A DNA stretch of 60,748 nt from JBCBST01 sp039819115. GTDB lineage: Bacteria > Bacteroidota > Rhodothermia > Balneolales > Balneolaceae. Location: contig JBCBST010000003.1 of the NCBI GenBank assembly GCA_039819115.1, positions 1-60,748 on the forward strand. Direction: 5' to 3'. Under the pieces are notes generated by a model that ran no database searches, had not been told where the DNA came from, and was given only the letters and a program-made list of their open reading frames with translations. Position 1 is the first letter of the stretch. Each line of letters starts with the position of its first letter. The position numbers and the translations under genes were made by a program. This document shows positions 7,938-16,211 of the stretch, one piece after another.

Positions 7938-8549
7938 TCATTTAGCCGGACTCGTAAACCCGTTGTCTTTTATCCGAAATCTCCAAGGCAAAAACGCGTC
8001 GTCTCCAGCGTAATCTACACCTACTCTTGGGCTTGCAATAATATCATCTGCAGCAATGACCCGTTGCCTGTCCTCAATCCAAATCGTGGGACCTGCCAAG
8101 TGAGTCCCGTAATGTGTATTTGTTGAAATACCTAATGCCTGGCTTACTATACCAGGTCCCCCGCCTGTAGAGCGTTGAACGTTGACCTGGTTACGTCTCC
8201 TAAGCATTACAGGTATGCCTTCTAACGGTTCTATGGCTCGTACTAAAACGGCATCGGCCATTCCCTCCGCATTGGTTACGATATTAAACAGATGATGGAT
8301 TCCATAACATAAATACACGTAGGCAAAGCCAGGAGCTCCAAACATGACCTTCGTCCGGTTGGTATTTCCATGAATATGGGCATGGCAAGCTTTGTCTGTA
8401 CGTCCGTCATATGCTTCAGTCTCAACGATGATACCTGATGTGAATTCCCCGTCTATGCAGGTGCAGAGTACTTTTCCCAGCAGTTCTTTGGCAATCAGAA
8501 CCACATCGGGCCTTTCATAGAATGCTGTGGTTAGCTTTCTGGACTTCAT
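7938..8549 (-). CDS. DNA-3-methyladenine glycosylase (AAG/MPG family)
   Basis: A 203-residue base-excision repair glycosylase that removes alkylated purines. Family marks are LAKELLGK-like IAKELLGKVL, the catalytic-Glu motif IIVETEAY (about 41-48), CHAH, RTKVMFGAPGFAYVYLCYGIHH, NIVT, VLVRAIEPLEG and a GGGPG loop. Length fits the family. Its ATG lies only 11 bases after the T tract of the terminator of the upstream dehydrogenase gene, so its promoter must overlap that hairpin, or it depends on read-through. Confidence 0.95.
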   Translation of the reverse strand: MKSRKLTTAFYERPDVVLIAKELLGKVLCTCIDGEFTSGIIVETEAYDGRTDKACHAHIHGNTNRTKVMFGAPGFAYVYLCYGIHHLFNIVTNAEGMADAVLVRAIEPLEGIPVMLRRRNQVNVQRSTGGGPGIVSQALGISTNTHYGTHLAGPTIWIEDRQRVIAADDIIASPRVGVDYAGDDAFLPWRFRIKDNGFTSPAK

Positions 8550-8560
8550 GATGACAGGAT

Positions 8561-8592
8561 AAAAAAAAGGCTCCTCTCAACTGAGAAGAGCC
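8561..8592 (-). terminator. Intrinsic terminator after the pruA gene
   Basis: On the minus strand GGCTCTTCTCA pairs with TGAGAGGAGCC (one mismatch) and is followed by eight Ts. It lies 21 bases after the dehydrogenase stop. Confidence 0.85.
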
Positions 8593-8613
8593 CCTGGTTT
8601 AGAATGGGTATGC

Positions 8614-10227
8614 TTATTTATTTGCATACTGGAATTGGTGAACGTCGGTATCCACGCCATCTACCGGTCGAACCGTCATAGATTTAGGCTGAAGGAAATA
8701 AAGCAGGTAATCGCGGCCCCCTGCTTTACCATCCGTGCCACTCATGTTGAAACCACCGAATGGCTGTGCGCCAACTAATGCCCCGGTGCACTTTCGGTTT
8801 ATGTACAGGTTACCAACGTTGAATTCACGAAGGGCCCGATCGATCTTTACGGGATCTTTAGAGAAATAGCCTCCTGTTAGTCCGTAAGCCGTACTATTGG
8901 CAATACGAAGAGCATCATCGGTGTTTTTAGCCTTTATAAATGCGGTAACCGGGCCGAAGATTTCTTCCTGGGCAATGCGCGCATTTTCATCTACATCAGC
9001 AAAGACAGTAGGTTGAATATAATGACCGGGATTCTCCGTATCCGCTAAGGCACCACCCGTCATCAATCGTCCTTCTTCTTTGCCAAGTTCGATATAGCTC
9101 ATAATTTTATCTACCGCTTTTTGGTTTACAACCGGTCCTGCGGGATGATTGTCTTTGGCGTCGCCAACCGTGAGCGTATTGGTTTTAGCCACTACTTTTT
9201 CCAGTAACTCATCATAGATTGCTTCGTGAGCAATTACTCTGGAACCGGCTGAACACTTTTGACCCTGGAATCCAAATGCAGCTTTTACGATCTCACTTGC
9301 AGCTACATCAATATCAGCATCCTCGTCAATTACACAAGCGTTTTTACCACCTAATTCACATACCAGCCGTTTCAGAAAAGGTTGACCTTCCACGGTTTGT
9401 CCGGCAATATTGGCCAAATGTAATCCGACAGGTTTAGAGCCAGTGAAGGTGATAAACCGTGTTTTTGGGTGTCGGGCCAGGTTTTCGCCTACCTCAATAT
9501 CACCACCGGTAACAAAGTTAAATACCCCCTTAGGTAAGCCTGCTTCTTCAAAAATCTCGACTAAAAGATGTGCCATTTTAGGAGTGTCGGGCGCAGATTT
9601 TGCAACCACCGTGTTTCCGGCAACAATAGGAGCCGCAGCCATACCGGCAAAAATGGCAAAAGGAAAATTCCAGGGTGAAATAGAAACACCAGCCCCAATG
9701 GGCATATAAATTGTTTTGTTATGATCGCCCCAGGAATCCTTAACGGGCATGCCATCATCCAGGCGCATGGCTTCGTATGCATAATAGATCAAAAAATCGA
9801 TGGCCTCTGCGGTATCGGCATCTGCTTCCAGGTAGTTTTTCCCGGCCTCACTGATCATCCATGCATTAATCTCCAGACGCCGACGCTTCATAATTTCAGC
9901 AGCGCGTAACAGGTATGCCGCCCGTTCTTCTACCGAAACATATTGCCAGGTTTCAAACGCTTTCCAGGCTGCATCAAGGGCCCCAAACGCCTGTTCTTTG
10001 CTGGCCATTTGAAAGGTGCCAATCACTTCATTGGTATTCGATGGGTTGGTACTTTGGAAGGTACCAGCGTCTCCCTTTACAAACTCTCCGTTGATGTATA
10101 AATCGTATTCCTGCCCAAATTTCCCTCGTGCTTCATCCAGCGCGAGTTTTTGCGCAGTATCATGGGTAGGATCAGAAAAATCGAGATAGGTTTCATTTTC
10201 AAATTGTTGAAGCGTAACGTCGGGCAT
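8614..10227 (-). CDS. pruA: L-glutamate gamma-semialdehyde (1-pyrroline-5-carboxylate) dehydrogenase
   Basis: Oxidises glutamate semialdehyde to glutamate with NAD+, the second step of proline breakdown. The 537-residue aldehyde dehydrogenase has an N-terminal extension (LDFSDPTHDTAQKLALDEAR) typical of monofunctional RocA/PruA enzymes, SPWNFPFAIFAG, the FTGSKPVG cofactor loop, catalytic Glu in CELGGKN (about 292) and nucleophile Cys in GQKCSAGSR (about 324), EEIFGPV and QPFGGFNMSG. No proline dehydrogenase gene is in the window, so the first step must be encoded elsewhere. Expressed alone and closed by the terminator at 8561-8592. Confidence 0.95.
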   Translation of the reverse strand: MPDVTLQQFENETYLDFSDPTHDTAQKLALDEARGKFGQEYDLYINGEFVKGDAGTFQSTNPSNTNEVIGTFQMASKEQAFGALDAAWKAFETWQYVSVEERAAYLLRAAEIMKRRRLEINAWMISEAGKNYLEADADTAEAIDFLIYYAYEAMRLDDGMPVKDSWGDHNKTIYMPIGAGVSISPWNFPFAIFAGMAAAPIVAGNTVVAKSAPDTPKMAHLLVEIFEEAGLPKGVFNFVTGGDIEVGENLARHPKTRFITFTGSKPVGLHLANIAGQTVEGQPFLKRLVCELGGKNACVIDEDADIDVAASEIVKAAFGFQGQKCSAGSRVIAHEAIYDELLEKVVAKTNTLTVGDAKDNHPAGPVVNQKAVDKIMSYIELGKEEGRLMTGGALADTENPGHYIQPTVFADVDENARIAQEEIFGPVTAFIKAKNTDDALRIANSTAYGLTGGYFSKDPVKIDRALREFNVGNLYINRKCTGALVGAQPFGGFNMSGTDGKAGGRDYLLYFLQPKSMTVRPVDGVDTDVHQFQYANK

Positions 10228-10510
10228 GTGAGAAAAGAGTTTAAGATTCGTAAGTTAGTCTGGTTTCGACCAGGTTCATATCAAAGAAAGATACTCAGAA
10301 AAGCGTTTCCATATCAAAACATGCTTTTTGATGATTCAAATATGCTGGAAAAAACCTGTACAGGAAGAAAAGCCTTGTAAACATCGTGTAAACTCATTGA
10401 AAATGGTAGGAGGGCGTAGTAGCTTCATTTCTTCATAAGAACTTCACGTGTTCTCCATTTTTTTACACTTGAATCAACGTCATAATTAATTAAAAAAGGA
10501 TCATGTAACT

Positions 10511-11509
10511 ATGGCAACAATTAAAGTAGGTATTAACGGATTTGGTCGAATTGGCCGTATGGTAACCCGTTACATCCTTCAGAACTACAAAAACCAAATT
10601 GAGATTGTTGGGGTAAACGATCTGACCGATCCAAAAACATTGGCTCATTTGTTTAAGTACGACTCTGCACAAGGTATTTATGCCGGCGATGTAGCTGTTA
10701 ATGGAGACGAACTTACAATAGACGGCATGAGCTTCTCTGTAAGTGCAGAGCGCGATCCGGCCAATCTCAAATGGGGAGAACTTGGCGCCGATATCGTTGT
10801 CGAGTCTACCGGCTTTTTCCGCGATAACGAAACGGCAGGTAAGCACATCGCGGCAGGTGCTAAGAAAGTGATCATTTCTGCACCGGCAAAAGGCGATGTT
10901 CAGTTTGTTGTACTTGGTGTTAACAACGAAGTGATTACAGAAGACCTTTCCATCGTTTCAAATGCAAGTTGTACCACGAACTGTCTGGCTCCGGTTGTAA
11001 AAGTGCTGGACGATGCTTTTGGAGTTGAAAAAGGGTTTATGACCACTATTCACTCTTACACTGGTGATCAGCGTATCGTGGATGCTCCACATAGTGATTT
11101 AAGACGAGCCCGTGCTGCTGCAATCAACATTATTCCAACCTCTACCGGTGCTGCCGGAGCGGTAGGTAAAGTGCTTCCTCATCTTGCAGGAAAATTAGAT
11201 GGTGGTGCTGTTCGTGTTCCAACTATTACCGGTTCTCTTACCGATTTTGTAGCTGTGGTTGGAAAAGAAACAACCGCAGAAGAAGTAAACGCTGCAATGA
11301 AGGCAGCTGCTGAAGGTCCATTGAAAGGAATCCTTGAGTATGCTGTGGTTGATCTGGTTTCCACTGATATTATTGGAAACCCGCATTCATCTATCTTTGA
11401 TAGCAAGCTAACTAAAGTAGACGGAAACCTGGTTAAAGTGATTAGCTGGTACGATAATGAAGCAGGGTATTCTGCACGTACTGCCGATCTGATTCTCAAG
11501 CTGGGATAA
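10511..11509 (+). CDS. gap: Type I glyceraldehyde-3-phosphate dehydrogenase
   Basis: Glycolytic/gluconeogenic enzyme of 332 residues. NAD-binding INGFGRIGR at 8-16, catalytic Cys154 in SNASCTTNCLAP, TIHSYTGDQR, DLRRARAAAINIIPTSTGAA, and the final WYDNEAGYS. An AAGGA at 10496-10500 is ten bases before the ATG; between them is a start-stop ATGTAA (10503-10508). It stands alone: 282 bases of non-coding DNA precede it and a strong terminator follows. phosphoglycerate kinase is not adjacent. A TTTACA and a CATAAT upstream (10462, 10481) are not at normal spacing, so I do not call a promoter. Confidence 0.98.
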   Translation: MATIKVGINGFGRIGRMVTRYILQNYKNQIEIVGVNDLTDPKTLAHLFKYDSAQGIYAGDVAVNGDELTIDGMSFSVSAERDPANLKWGELGADIVVESTGFFRDNETAGKHIAAGAKKVIISAPAKGDVQFVVLGVNNEVITEDLSIVSNASCTTNCLAPVVKVLDDAFGVEKGFMTTIHSYTGDQRIVDAPHSDLRRARAAAINIIPTSTGAAGAVGKVLPHLAGKLDGGAVRVPTITGSLTDFVAVVGKETTAEEVNAAMKAAAEGPLKGILEYAVVDLVSTDIIGNPHSSIFDSKLTKVDGNLVKVISWYDNEAGYSARTADLILKLG

Positions 11510-11538
11510 TACGTCGTCATTTTTGATTAGTGACCAAA

Positions 11539-11566
11539 GCCTTCATCGTTTGATGAAGGCTTTTTT
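11539..11566 (+). terminator. Intrinsic terminator after gap
   Basis: GCCTTCATC pairs perfectly with GATGAAGGC around a GTTT loop and is followed by TTTTTT. It is 29 bases after the gap stop. Confidence 0.92.
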
Positions 11567-11596
11567 ATTTACCTTCATGTCTAAACATTTGAGACT

Positions 11597-11986
11597 ATGG
11601 AACTGAACCTGACTACACCGGCACTTCTTTTTCCTGCTATTTCCCTTCTGTTGCTTGCCTACACCAATCGGTTTTTAGCAGTAGCTGGTTTGATCCGCAA
11701 CTTGCACAGAGAATACAGAGAAACAGGTAATCACCGGGCGAAAGCTCAAATCGATAACTTACGTAAACGAACGCACCTTATACGGAACATGCAGTTGATG
11801 GGTATCGGATCGTTGTTTCTGTGCGTGTTATGTATGTTTTTGCTATTCGAGAACCTGGTAACCGGCGGTAAAGTTACGTTTGCTATTAGTTTGGTAATGC
11901 TGTTGATTTCGCTGGGTATTTCCATTGTTGAAATACAAATCAGTGTAAAAGCGTTGGACATACAGCTGGAGGATCTGGGCGGATAG
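11597..11986 (+). CDS. DUF2721 family membrane protein
   Basis: A 129-residue membrane protein with the DUF2721 pattern TPALLFPAISLLLLAYTNRFL at the N terminus, a charged middle (QIDNLRKRTHLIRNMQL) and two further hydrophobic segments (about 70-90 and 95-115). The predicted topology is three membrane helices with a short cytoplasmic helix-rich loop. Function is unknown. The gene begins 31 bases after the gap terminator and is followed by a histidine kinase 69 bases on. Confidence 0.85.
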   Translation: MELNLTTPALLFPAISLLLLAYTNRFLAVAGLIRNLHREYRETGNHRAKAQIDNLRKRTHLIRNMQLMGIGSLFLCVLCMFLLFENLVTGGKVTFAISLVMLLISLGISIVEIQISVKALDIQLEDLGG

Positions 11987-12026
11987 AAAACAGCCATCCC
12001 CGTGATAGGGGTTTTGGGGTCTGAAT

Positions 12027-12050
12027 GTAGCGTAGCGTAGTTTAGTTTAG
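12027..12050 (+). repeat. Pentanucleotide TAG-containing tandem repeat
   Basis: GTAG is followed by two copies of CGTAG and two copies of TTTAG, a five-base period of xxTAG just before the kinase start codon at 12056. It puts TAG in all three frames. Confidence 0.6.
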
Positions 12051-12055
12051 CAGGT

Positions 12056-12964
12056 ATGAGATTTCGATTTGGGAAATGGATGTTTAATCCATGGTTGGTA
12101 ATGGTAGTATCGATTCTGGTTTCGGTTACTACTTATTTTCTTATTTGTCTGGTATTCGACATAGCCTTTGTGTCGTATGGTTTGGTCCTGTCGTCCGGCA
12201 TTCCTGCTATCGTTTCGTACCCGGTTTCAACGATTGTAATTAACGCCTATCGAAAAGAAGAAGAAGCGCGCTTAGAGCTGGAGCGCTTGAACGCATTGAA
12301 TAACCAACTCTTTTCGGTGTTATCTCATGATATTCGGGGACCCGTTTCTAGCGTTCATGGTATCCTGGAGTTGCTGGGTATGGACCTGATCAGCAAAGAA
12401 GAACGGGAGGAAATGATCCGGGACCTATCGGTAAAAGTGGACGCGTTACTCGATTTACTGCAAGATGTACTCGAATGGACGATGCATCAACGTTCAAACG
12501 ATCAGCTGGATGTACAAGAATTCCAGGTATCGGAAGTCTGGAAACAGATTGAAGCGCTCTATTTTTACCCCGCTCAAAAAAAATCACTGAAGATATCGAT
12601 TCAACCGGGAGCATATACCTTGTTTACCAATAAAAGTGCGTATGCTTTTATGTGTAGAAATGTATTCCACAACGCGATTAAGTTCACACCGGAACATGGA
12701 TACATTCAGATCAGCTTCATCGAACAAGAGAACTCATTAATCACGATAGTAAAAGACGGAGGCGTGGGTATGAGTCCTGATCAGATACATGCTATTTATC
12801 ATTCGGACAATTGGCAAAGCACCCCCGGCACCAACGCAGAAACCGGAACGGGATTTGGTTTGAAGGCCTGCATCCGCTATGCTCATTCATTAGATGGTAC
12901 CATACACATACAAAGTGAAGCAGGAAAAGGAACGGAAGTACAGATTGTACTCCCGATGGATTAA
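12056..12964 (+). CDS. Membrane sensor histidine kinase
   Basis: A compact 302-residue kinase. Two membrane segments (about 12-35 and 38-62) are followed by a short coiled coil (KEEEARLELERLNALNNQL), the HisKA helix with phospho-acceptor His in LFSVLSHDIRGPV (about 93), and a GHKL ATPase with N box CRNVFHNAIKFT, G1 DGGVGM and G2 GTGFGL. It lacks an extracellular sensor loop, so it may sense through its membrane part or a partner. No response regulator is adjacent. The end is 8 bases from the stop of a convergent small ORF. Confidence 0.92.
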   Translation: MRFRFGKWMFNPWLVMVVSILVSVTTYFLICLVFDIAFVSYGLVLSSGIPAIVSYPVSTIVINAYRKEEEARLELERLNALNNQLFSVLSHDIRGPVSSVHGILELLGMDLISKEEREEMIRDLSVKVDALLDLLQDVLEWTMHQRSNDQLDVQEFQVSEVWKQIEALYFYPAQKKSLKISIQPGAYTLFTNKSAYAFMCRNVFHNAIKFTPEHGYIQISFIEQENSLITIVKDGGVGMSPDQIHAIYHSDNWQSTPGTNAETGTGFGLKACIRYAHSLDGTIHIQSEAGKGTEVQIVLPMD

Positions 12965-12971
12965 CAGCAGC

Positions 12972-13097
12972 TTATTTAATCTGACTGAGCACCGAGCGGT
13001 CGTAGAGCCAGTCTCCAAAATACGTTCGCATAAATATCATGGGCTGTTTTAGGTAATAGTTTTCAATTTCATTCCGGTTTCCAGCCTTTAATTCCAT
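12972..13097 (-). CDS. Possible 41-aa small protein overlapping the 3' end of glyQS
   Basis: An ATG-started minus-strand frame of 41 codons begins 29 bases inside glyQS in a different frame and runs through the gap to a TAA at 12972-12974. The translated part beyond glyQS is rich in aromatic and charged residues (NYYLKQ, RTYFGDWLYDRS) and reads like protein rather than random sequence, so it may be a real small gene or the surviving tail of a lost one. I recognise no family. An internal ATG (codon 20) could give a shorter product. No Shine-Dalgarno is obvious; translation would depend on coupling to glyQS. Confidence 0.3.
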   Translation of the reverse strand: MELKAGNRNEIENYYLKQPMIFMRTYFGDWLYDRSVLSQIK

Positions 13098-14517
13098 CTT
13101 TAATCACTTCTGCCACACGATCGATCGAAACACGAGCCTGACTCATGTCATCGCGATAGCGTATGGTAACGGTCTGATCTTCTAATCCATCAAAATCGAC
13201 GGTTACACAAAACGGTGTTCCAGCTTCGTCCAGTCGTCGGTATCGTTTACCAATGGAGCCGGCTTCGTCGTATTGTACCGAATAATCCTCCTTTAACTCA
13301 TCTGCGACTTTATGCGCTACTTCCTGTAGTTCCGGTTTCTTAACTAAGGGAAATACTCCTACCTGGACCGGAGCCAGTTCCGGATGCATTTTCAATACTA
13401 CACGTGTATCTCCATCCACCTCTTCCTTGCGATAGGCATCGCAGAGCACCATAAGCGTACATCGGTCCAGCCCGATTGACGTTTCTATGACATATGGGAT
13501 ATACTTTTGTTGAGCTCTTTGGTCAAAGTACTCCATCTTTTTACCAGAGAACTCCTGGTGTTGCTTCAGATCAAAATCACTTCTGTTGTGGATACCTTCT
13601 ACTTCCTGCCAGCCAATAGGGAATTGATATTGAACATCGGCTGCGGCACGGGCATAATGAGCCAGTTTATCTTCGGGATGTGGGGCGGTACGCAGGTTTT
13701 CTGATCGAATACCCATTTTCTTATGCCAGTCCAGACGTTTCGAAAGCCATTCGTTATATGCTTCCTCATCGGTGCCGGGTTGTACAAAATACTGCATTTC
13801 CATTTGTTCAAATTCCCGCATACGAAATACAAATTGCCGGGCAACCACTTCATTTCGAAACGCTTTACCGGTTTGAGCGATACCAAAGGGAACCCCAACA
13901 CGGCTTGAGTCCAGCACATTTTTATAATTAACAAAGATGCCCTGCGCCGTTTCCGGTCTGAGGTATACCCCATCTTCTTCGCTGGAAGTGGCACCAAATT
14001 GGGTTTTAAACATCAAGTTGAATTGTCGAACGTCTGTCCAGTCAAAAGCTCCGGAATCGGGCGATTTTATTTCATTTTCTATGATGATGTCATACAAATC
14101 CTCCGTCAGAGACTTTCTGGTTCCAGAGGTGTCCAGCAACTCCTGGAGTTCGGCTGCTTTGTCTGTTTTTCCATCCCGCTCCAGTTTCAGGATATACTGC
14201 TCAATCAGCATATCGGCGCGATATCTTTTTTTAGATTGCTTGTCGTCAATCATGGGATCGTTAAATCCACCAACATGCCCGCTTGCTTCCCACACTTTAG
14301 GATGCATGAAAATAGCGGCATCAATACCAACAATGTTCTCGTGGCGCTGAGTCATCTCTTTCCACCATGCATTGCGGATATTCCGCTTAAGCTCTACACC
14401 CAAGGGGCCGTAATCGTACACAGCCGATAGCCCACCATAGATTTCTGAGGATTGAAAAATAAAACCGCGTGCTTTTGAAAGCGATACGATCGTGTCCAGA
14501 CTGTCCAGGTTTGCCAT
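13069..14517 (-). CDS. glyQS: Glycyl-tRNA synthetase (dimeric type)
   Basis: Charges tRNA-Gly. The 482-residue protein is the single-chain alpha2 form, not the bacterial alpha2beta2 GlyQ/GlyS form: ARGFIFQSSEIYGGL...DYGPLGVELKRNIRNAWW at the start, SGHVGGFNDPM, RPETAQGIF, FGIAQTGKAFRNEV, FRMREFEQMEMQYF and the C-terminal anticodon-binding domain (LAPVQVGVFPLV...YDEAGSIGKRYRRLDEAGTPFCVTVDF). The start has a conserved MANLDSLD sequence. A possible small ORF overlaps its last 29 bases in another frame. Confidence 0.97.
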   Translation of the reverse strand: MANLDSLDTIVSLSKARGFIFQSSEIYGGLSAVYDYGPLGVELKRNIRNAWWKEMTQRHENIVGIDAAIFMHPKVWEASGHVGGFNDPMIDDKQSKKRYRADMLIEQYILKLERDGKTDKAAELQELLDTSGTRKSLTEDLYDIIIENEIKSPDSGAFDWTDVRQFNLMFKTQFGATSSEEDGVYLRPETAQGIFVNYKNVLDSSRVGVPFGIAQTGKAFRNEVVARQFVFRMREFEQMEMQYFVQPGTDEEAYNEWLSKRLDWHKKMGIRSENLRTAPHPEDKLAHYARAAADVQYQFPIGWQEVEGIHNRSDFDLKQHQEFSGKKMEYFDQRAQQKYIPYVIETSIGLDRCTLMVLCDAYRKEEVDGDTRVVLKMHPELAPVQVGVFPLVKKPELQEVAHKVADELKEDYSVQYDEAGSIGKRYRRLDEAGTPFCVTVDFDGLEDQTVTIRYRDDMSQARVSIDRVAEVIKDGIKGWKPE

Positions 14518-14650
14518 GAAGAAAGAGTTACATCGTTTGTTTTGTTCGGCCAGAAGATAGGACTTTCTCCGTTTTCAATTGTCCAATTCTCAATCGCTCA
14601 ATTTCCTCATATCCCATCAGGGTTGTATTTAACTCAGCCCATCTAACCAC

Positions 14651-14706
14651 GCACAGCCCACAGCCCACAGCCCACTGTCAACTGACTACTGTCAACTGTC
14701 CACTGA
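14651..14706 (+). repeat. Intergenic microsatellite-like repeat block
   Basis: Three perfect tandem copies of ACAGCCC (14653-14673) run into two copies of CTGTCAACTG (14675-14684 and 14690-14699) followed by TCCACTG. The block lies in the 261-base space between the divergent glyQS and asd genes. It is low complexity and non-coding. Confidence 0.8.
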
Positions 14707-14778
14707 TTTCAAATCAAACCAATCACATTTACGCTGTGTATACGTATCTTCCTCTCTAACTCAATCATTTTCTCATTT

Positions 14779-15828
14779 ATGAACGTCGGCATTCTGGGCG
14801 CAACAGGCGCGGTTGGACAAAAATTTATCCGTTTACTTCGAGACCATCCCTGGTTTACCATCACAGCATTAGGTGCTTCAGAACGATCTGCCGGTAAAAA
14901 ATATCAGAAAGCGGCCAACTGGATAGAAGATATCGAGTTGCCAGCCGCGGTAGCTCAGTTAACCGTTCGATCTTGTGTTCCGGATCAATTCAGCGATGTG
15001 GATTTTGTGTTCTCTGGGTTGGATTCATCCGTAGCGGGTGAAATTGAAGGAGCTTTCGCAAAGGCAGGAATTCCTGTGATTTCGAATGCAAAGAACTACA
15101 GGATGGAACCCCACGTGCCATTGCTTGTACCCGAAGTGAACCCGGATCACATTGAGCTGATTAATAAACAATCGTACTCCAGCGATAGTAAAGGCTGGAT
15201 TGTTACCAATCCGAATTGTGTGGCTGTACCATTATCCATGGCCCTCAATCCTTTACATCAGGTATTTGGAATTCAAACCGTTGTAGTCACCACGTTGCAG
15301 GCTGTTTCCGGTGCAGGTTACCCTGGTGTTGCCAGTCTGGATATCCTCGGTAATGTGGTTCCCTTTATTGGAGGAGAGGAGCCAAAAATCAAACCCGAAA
15401 CCCAAAAGTTATTAGGGGTTTTAGCGGATAGTGAGATTACGCTTCCGGAGTTTAACCTATCGGCTACAGCCACCCGTGTTCCAACCATTAACGGTCATAT
15501 GATTGCCGCTACGATTGAGTTTTCCAGGAAACCGGATAGCCTTGAAGAAATATTGGAAGCCTATCGGACCTGGGAGAATCCTGTAGCTGACCTCAACCTA
15601 CCTTCATCGCCCGAACAGGTTATTAACGTACATACGGATGATCGGTACCCTCAGCCTCGGCTTCACGCTGATCAGGAAGGGGGGATGCAGCTTCATCTTG
15701 GTCGTATCCGGGAAAGCGAGGTATTTGATGTAAGCCTGATCGCTATGGCGCATAATACCGTCCGGGGAGCAGCAGGTGGAGCCATTCTGAATGCAGAACT
15801 ACTGAAAGTAAAAGGGGTTCTGGGCTAG
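14779..15828 (+). CDS. asd: Aspartate-semialdehyde dehydrogenase, archaeal/fungal type
   Basis: Reduces aspartyl phosphate to aspartate semialdehyde for Lys, Met, Thr and diaminopimelate synthesis. NADP-binding GILGATGAVGQ at 3-13; nucleophile Cys147 in VTNPNCVAVPLS; the AVSGAGYPGVASLDI loop; and the base in SATATRVPTINGH. NPNCVAVPL and AVSGAGYPGV mark the archaeal/fungal branch rather than the usual bacterial one. Aspartokinase, the previous step, is encoded at 28.9 kb. The gene ends 5 bases from the convergent RidA stop. Confidence 0.93.
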   Translation: MNVGILGATGAVGQKFIRLLRDHPWFTITALGASERSAGKKYQKAANWIEDIELPAAVAQLTVRSCVPDQFSDVDFVFSGLDSSVAGEIEGAFAKAGIPVISNAKNYRMEPHVPLLVPEVNPDHIELINKQSYSSDSKGWIVTNPNCVAVPLSMALNPLHQVFGIQTVVVTTLQAVSGAGYPGVASLDILGNVVPFIGGEEPKIKPETQKLLGVLADSEITLPEFNLSATATRVPTINGHMIAATIEFSRKPDSLEEILEAYRTWENPVADLNLPSSPEQVINVHTDDRYPQPRLHADQEGGMQLHLGRIRESEVFDVSLIAMAHNTVRGAAGGAILNAELLKVKGVLG

Positions 15829-15833
15829 GCTAT

Positions 15834-16211
15834 CTATCGCCTGGCCGTAACCTGGATCTCAATTTTCATTTCGTCGTTCATAAGACGAGCCTCAAACATC
15901 GTTGCTGCAGGCTTTACCTCACCGAGCCATGCCCGGAGAACCGGCCAGGTATCTTCAAACTCTTCGCGATTTGGCAGGATATACACCACCCGGACAATAT
16001 GCTGAATCGAGCTCCCGCATTCTTGTAGTGCATGTTCGATGTTTTTGAAGCATTGATGAGTTTGCTCAGCGATGTCTTCGCTGATGGCCATTGTATCATA
16101 GTCGTACCCGGTGGTGCCCGAAATAAAGATGTAGTTTTCATCAACTACGGCTCTGGAGTACCCTATTTTTTCTTCAAAGGGAGAACCCGAACTCAAACGA
16201 TTATTCATCAT
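15834..16211 (-). CDS. RidA family protein (YjgF/YER057c/UK114)
   Basis: A 125-residue RidA-like protein; family members hydrolyse reactive enamines/imines made by PLP enzymes. Marks: SPFEEKIGYSRAVVDENYIFISGTTGYD, AEQTHQCFKNIEHALQECGSS, VVYILPNREEFE and the closing EIEIQVTA-like KIEIQVTARR. The Arg that binds carboxylates in true RidA would be in the segment MFEARLMND here (usually R-V-A), so it may be a divergent subgroup. Tandem ATGs (16211, 16208) overlap the end of the glycosidase gene by 8 to 11 bases, so translation is coupled to it. Confidence 0.85.
   Translation of the reverse strand: MMNNRLSSGSPFEEKIGYSRAVVDENYIFISGTTGYDYDTMAISEDIAEQTHQCFKNIEHALQECGSSIQHIVRVVYILPNREEFEDTWPVLRAWLGEVKPAATMFEARLMNDEMKIEIQVTARR

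Noticed and set aside
11997..12016. Weak hairpin CCCC/GGGG followed by TTTT after DUF2721
   Set aside because: Only four paired bases with a short T run; too weak to call a terminator.
13937..14430. Two plus-strand frames of 137 and 143 codons within glyQS
   Set aside because: They overlap each other and a conserved synthetase; no family features.
14651..14706. Possible CRISPR array
   Set aside because: The repeats are 7 and 10 bases with no unique spacers and no cas genes nearby.
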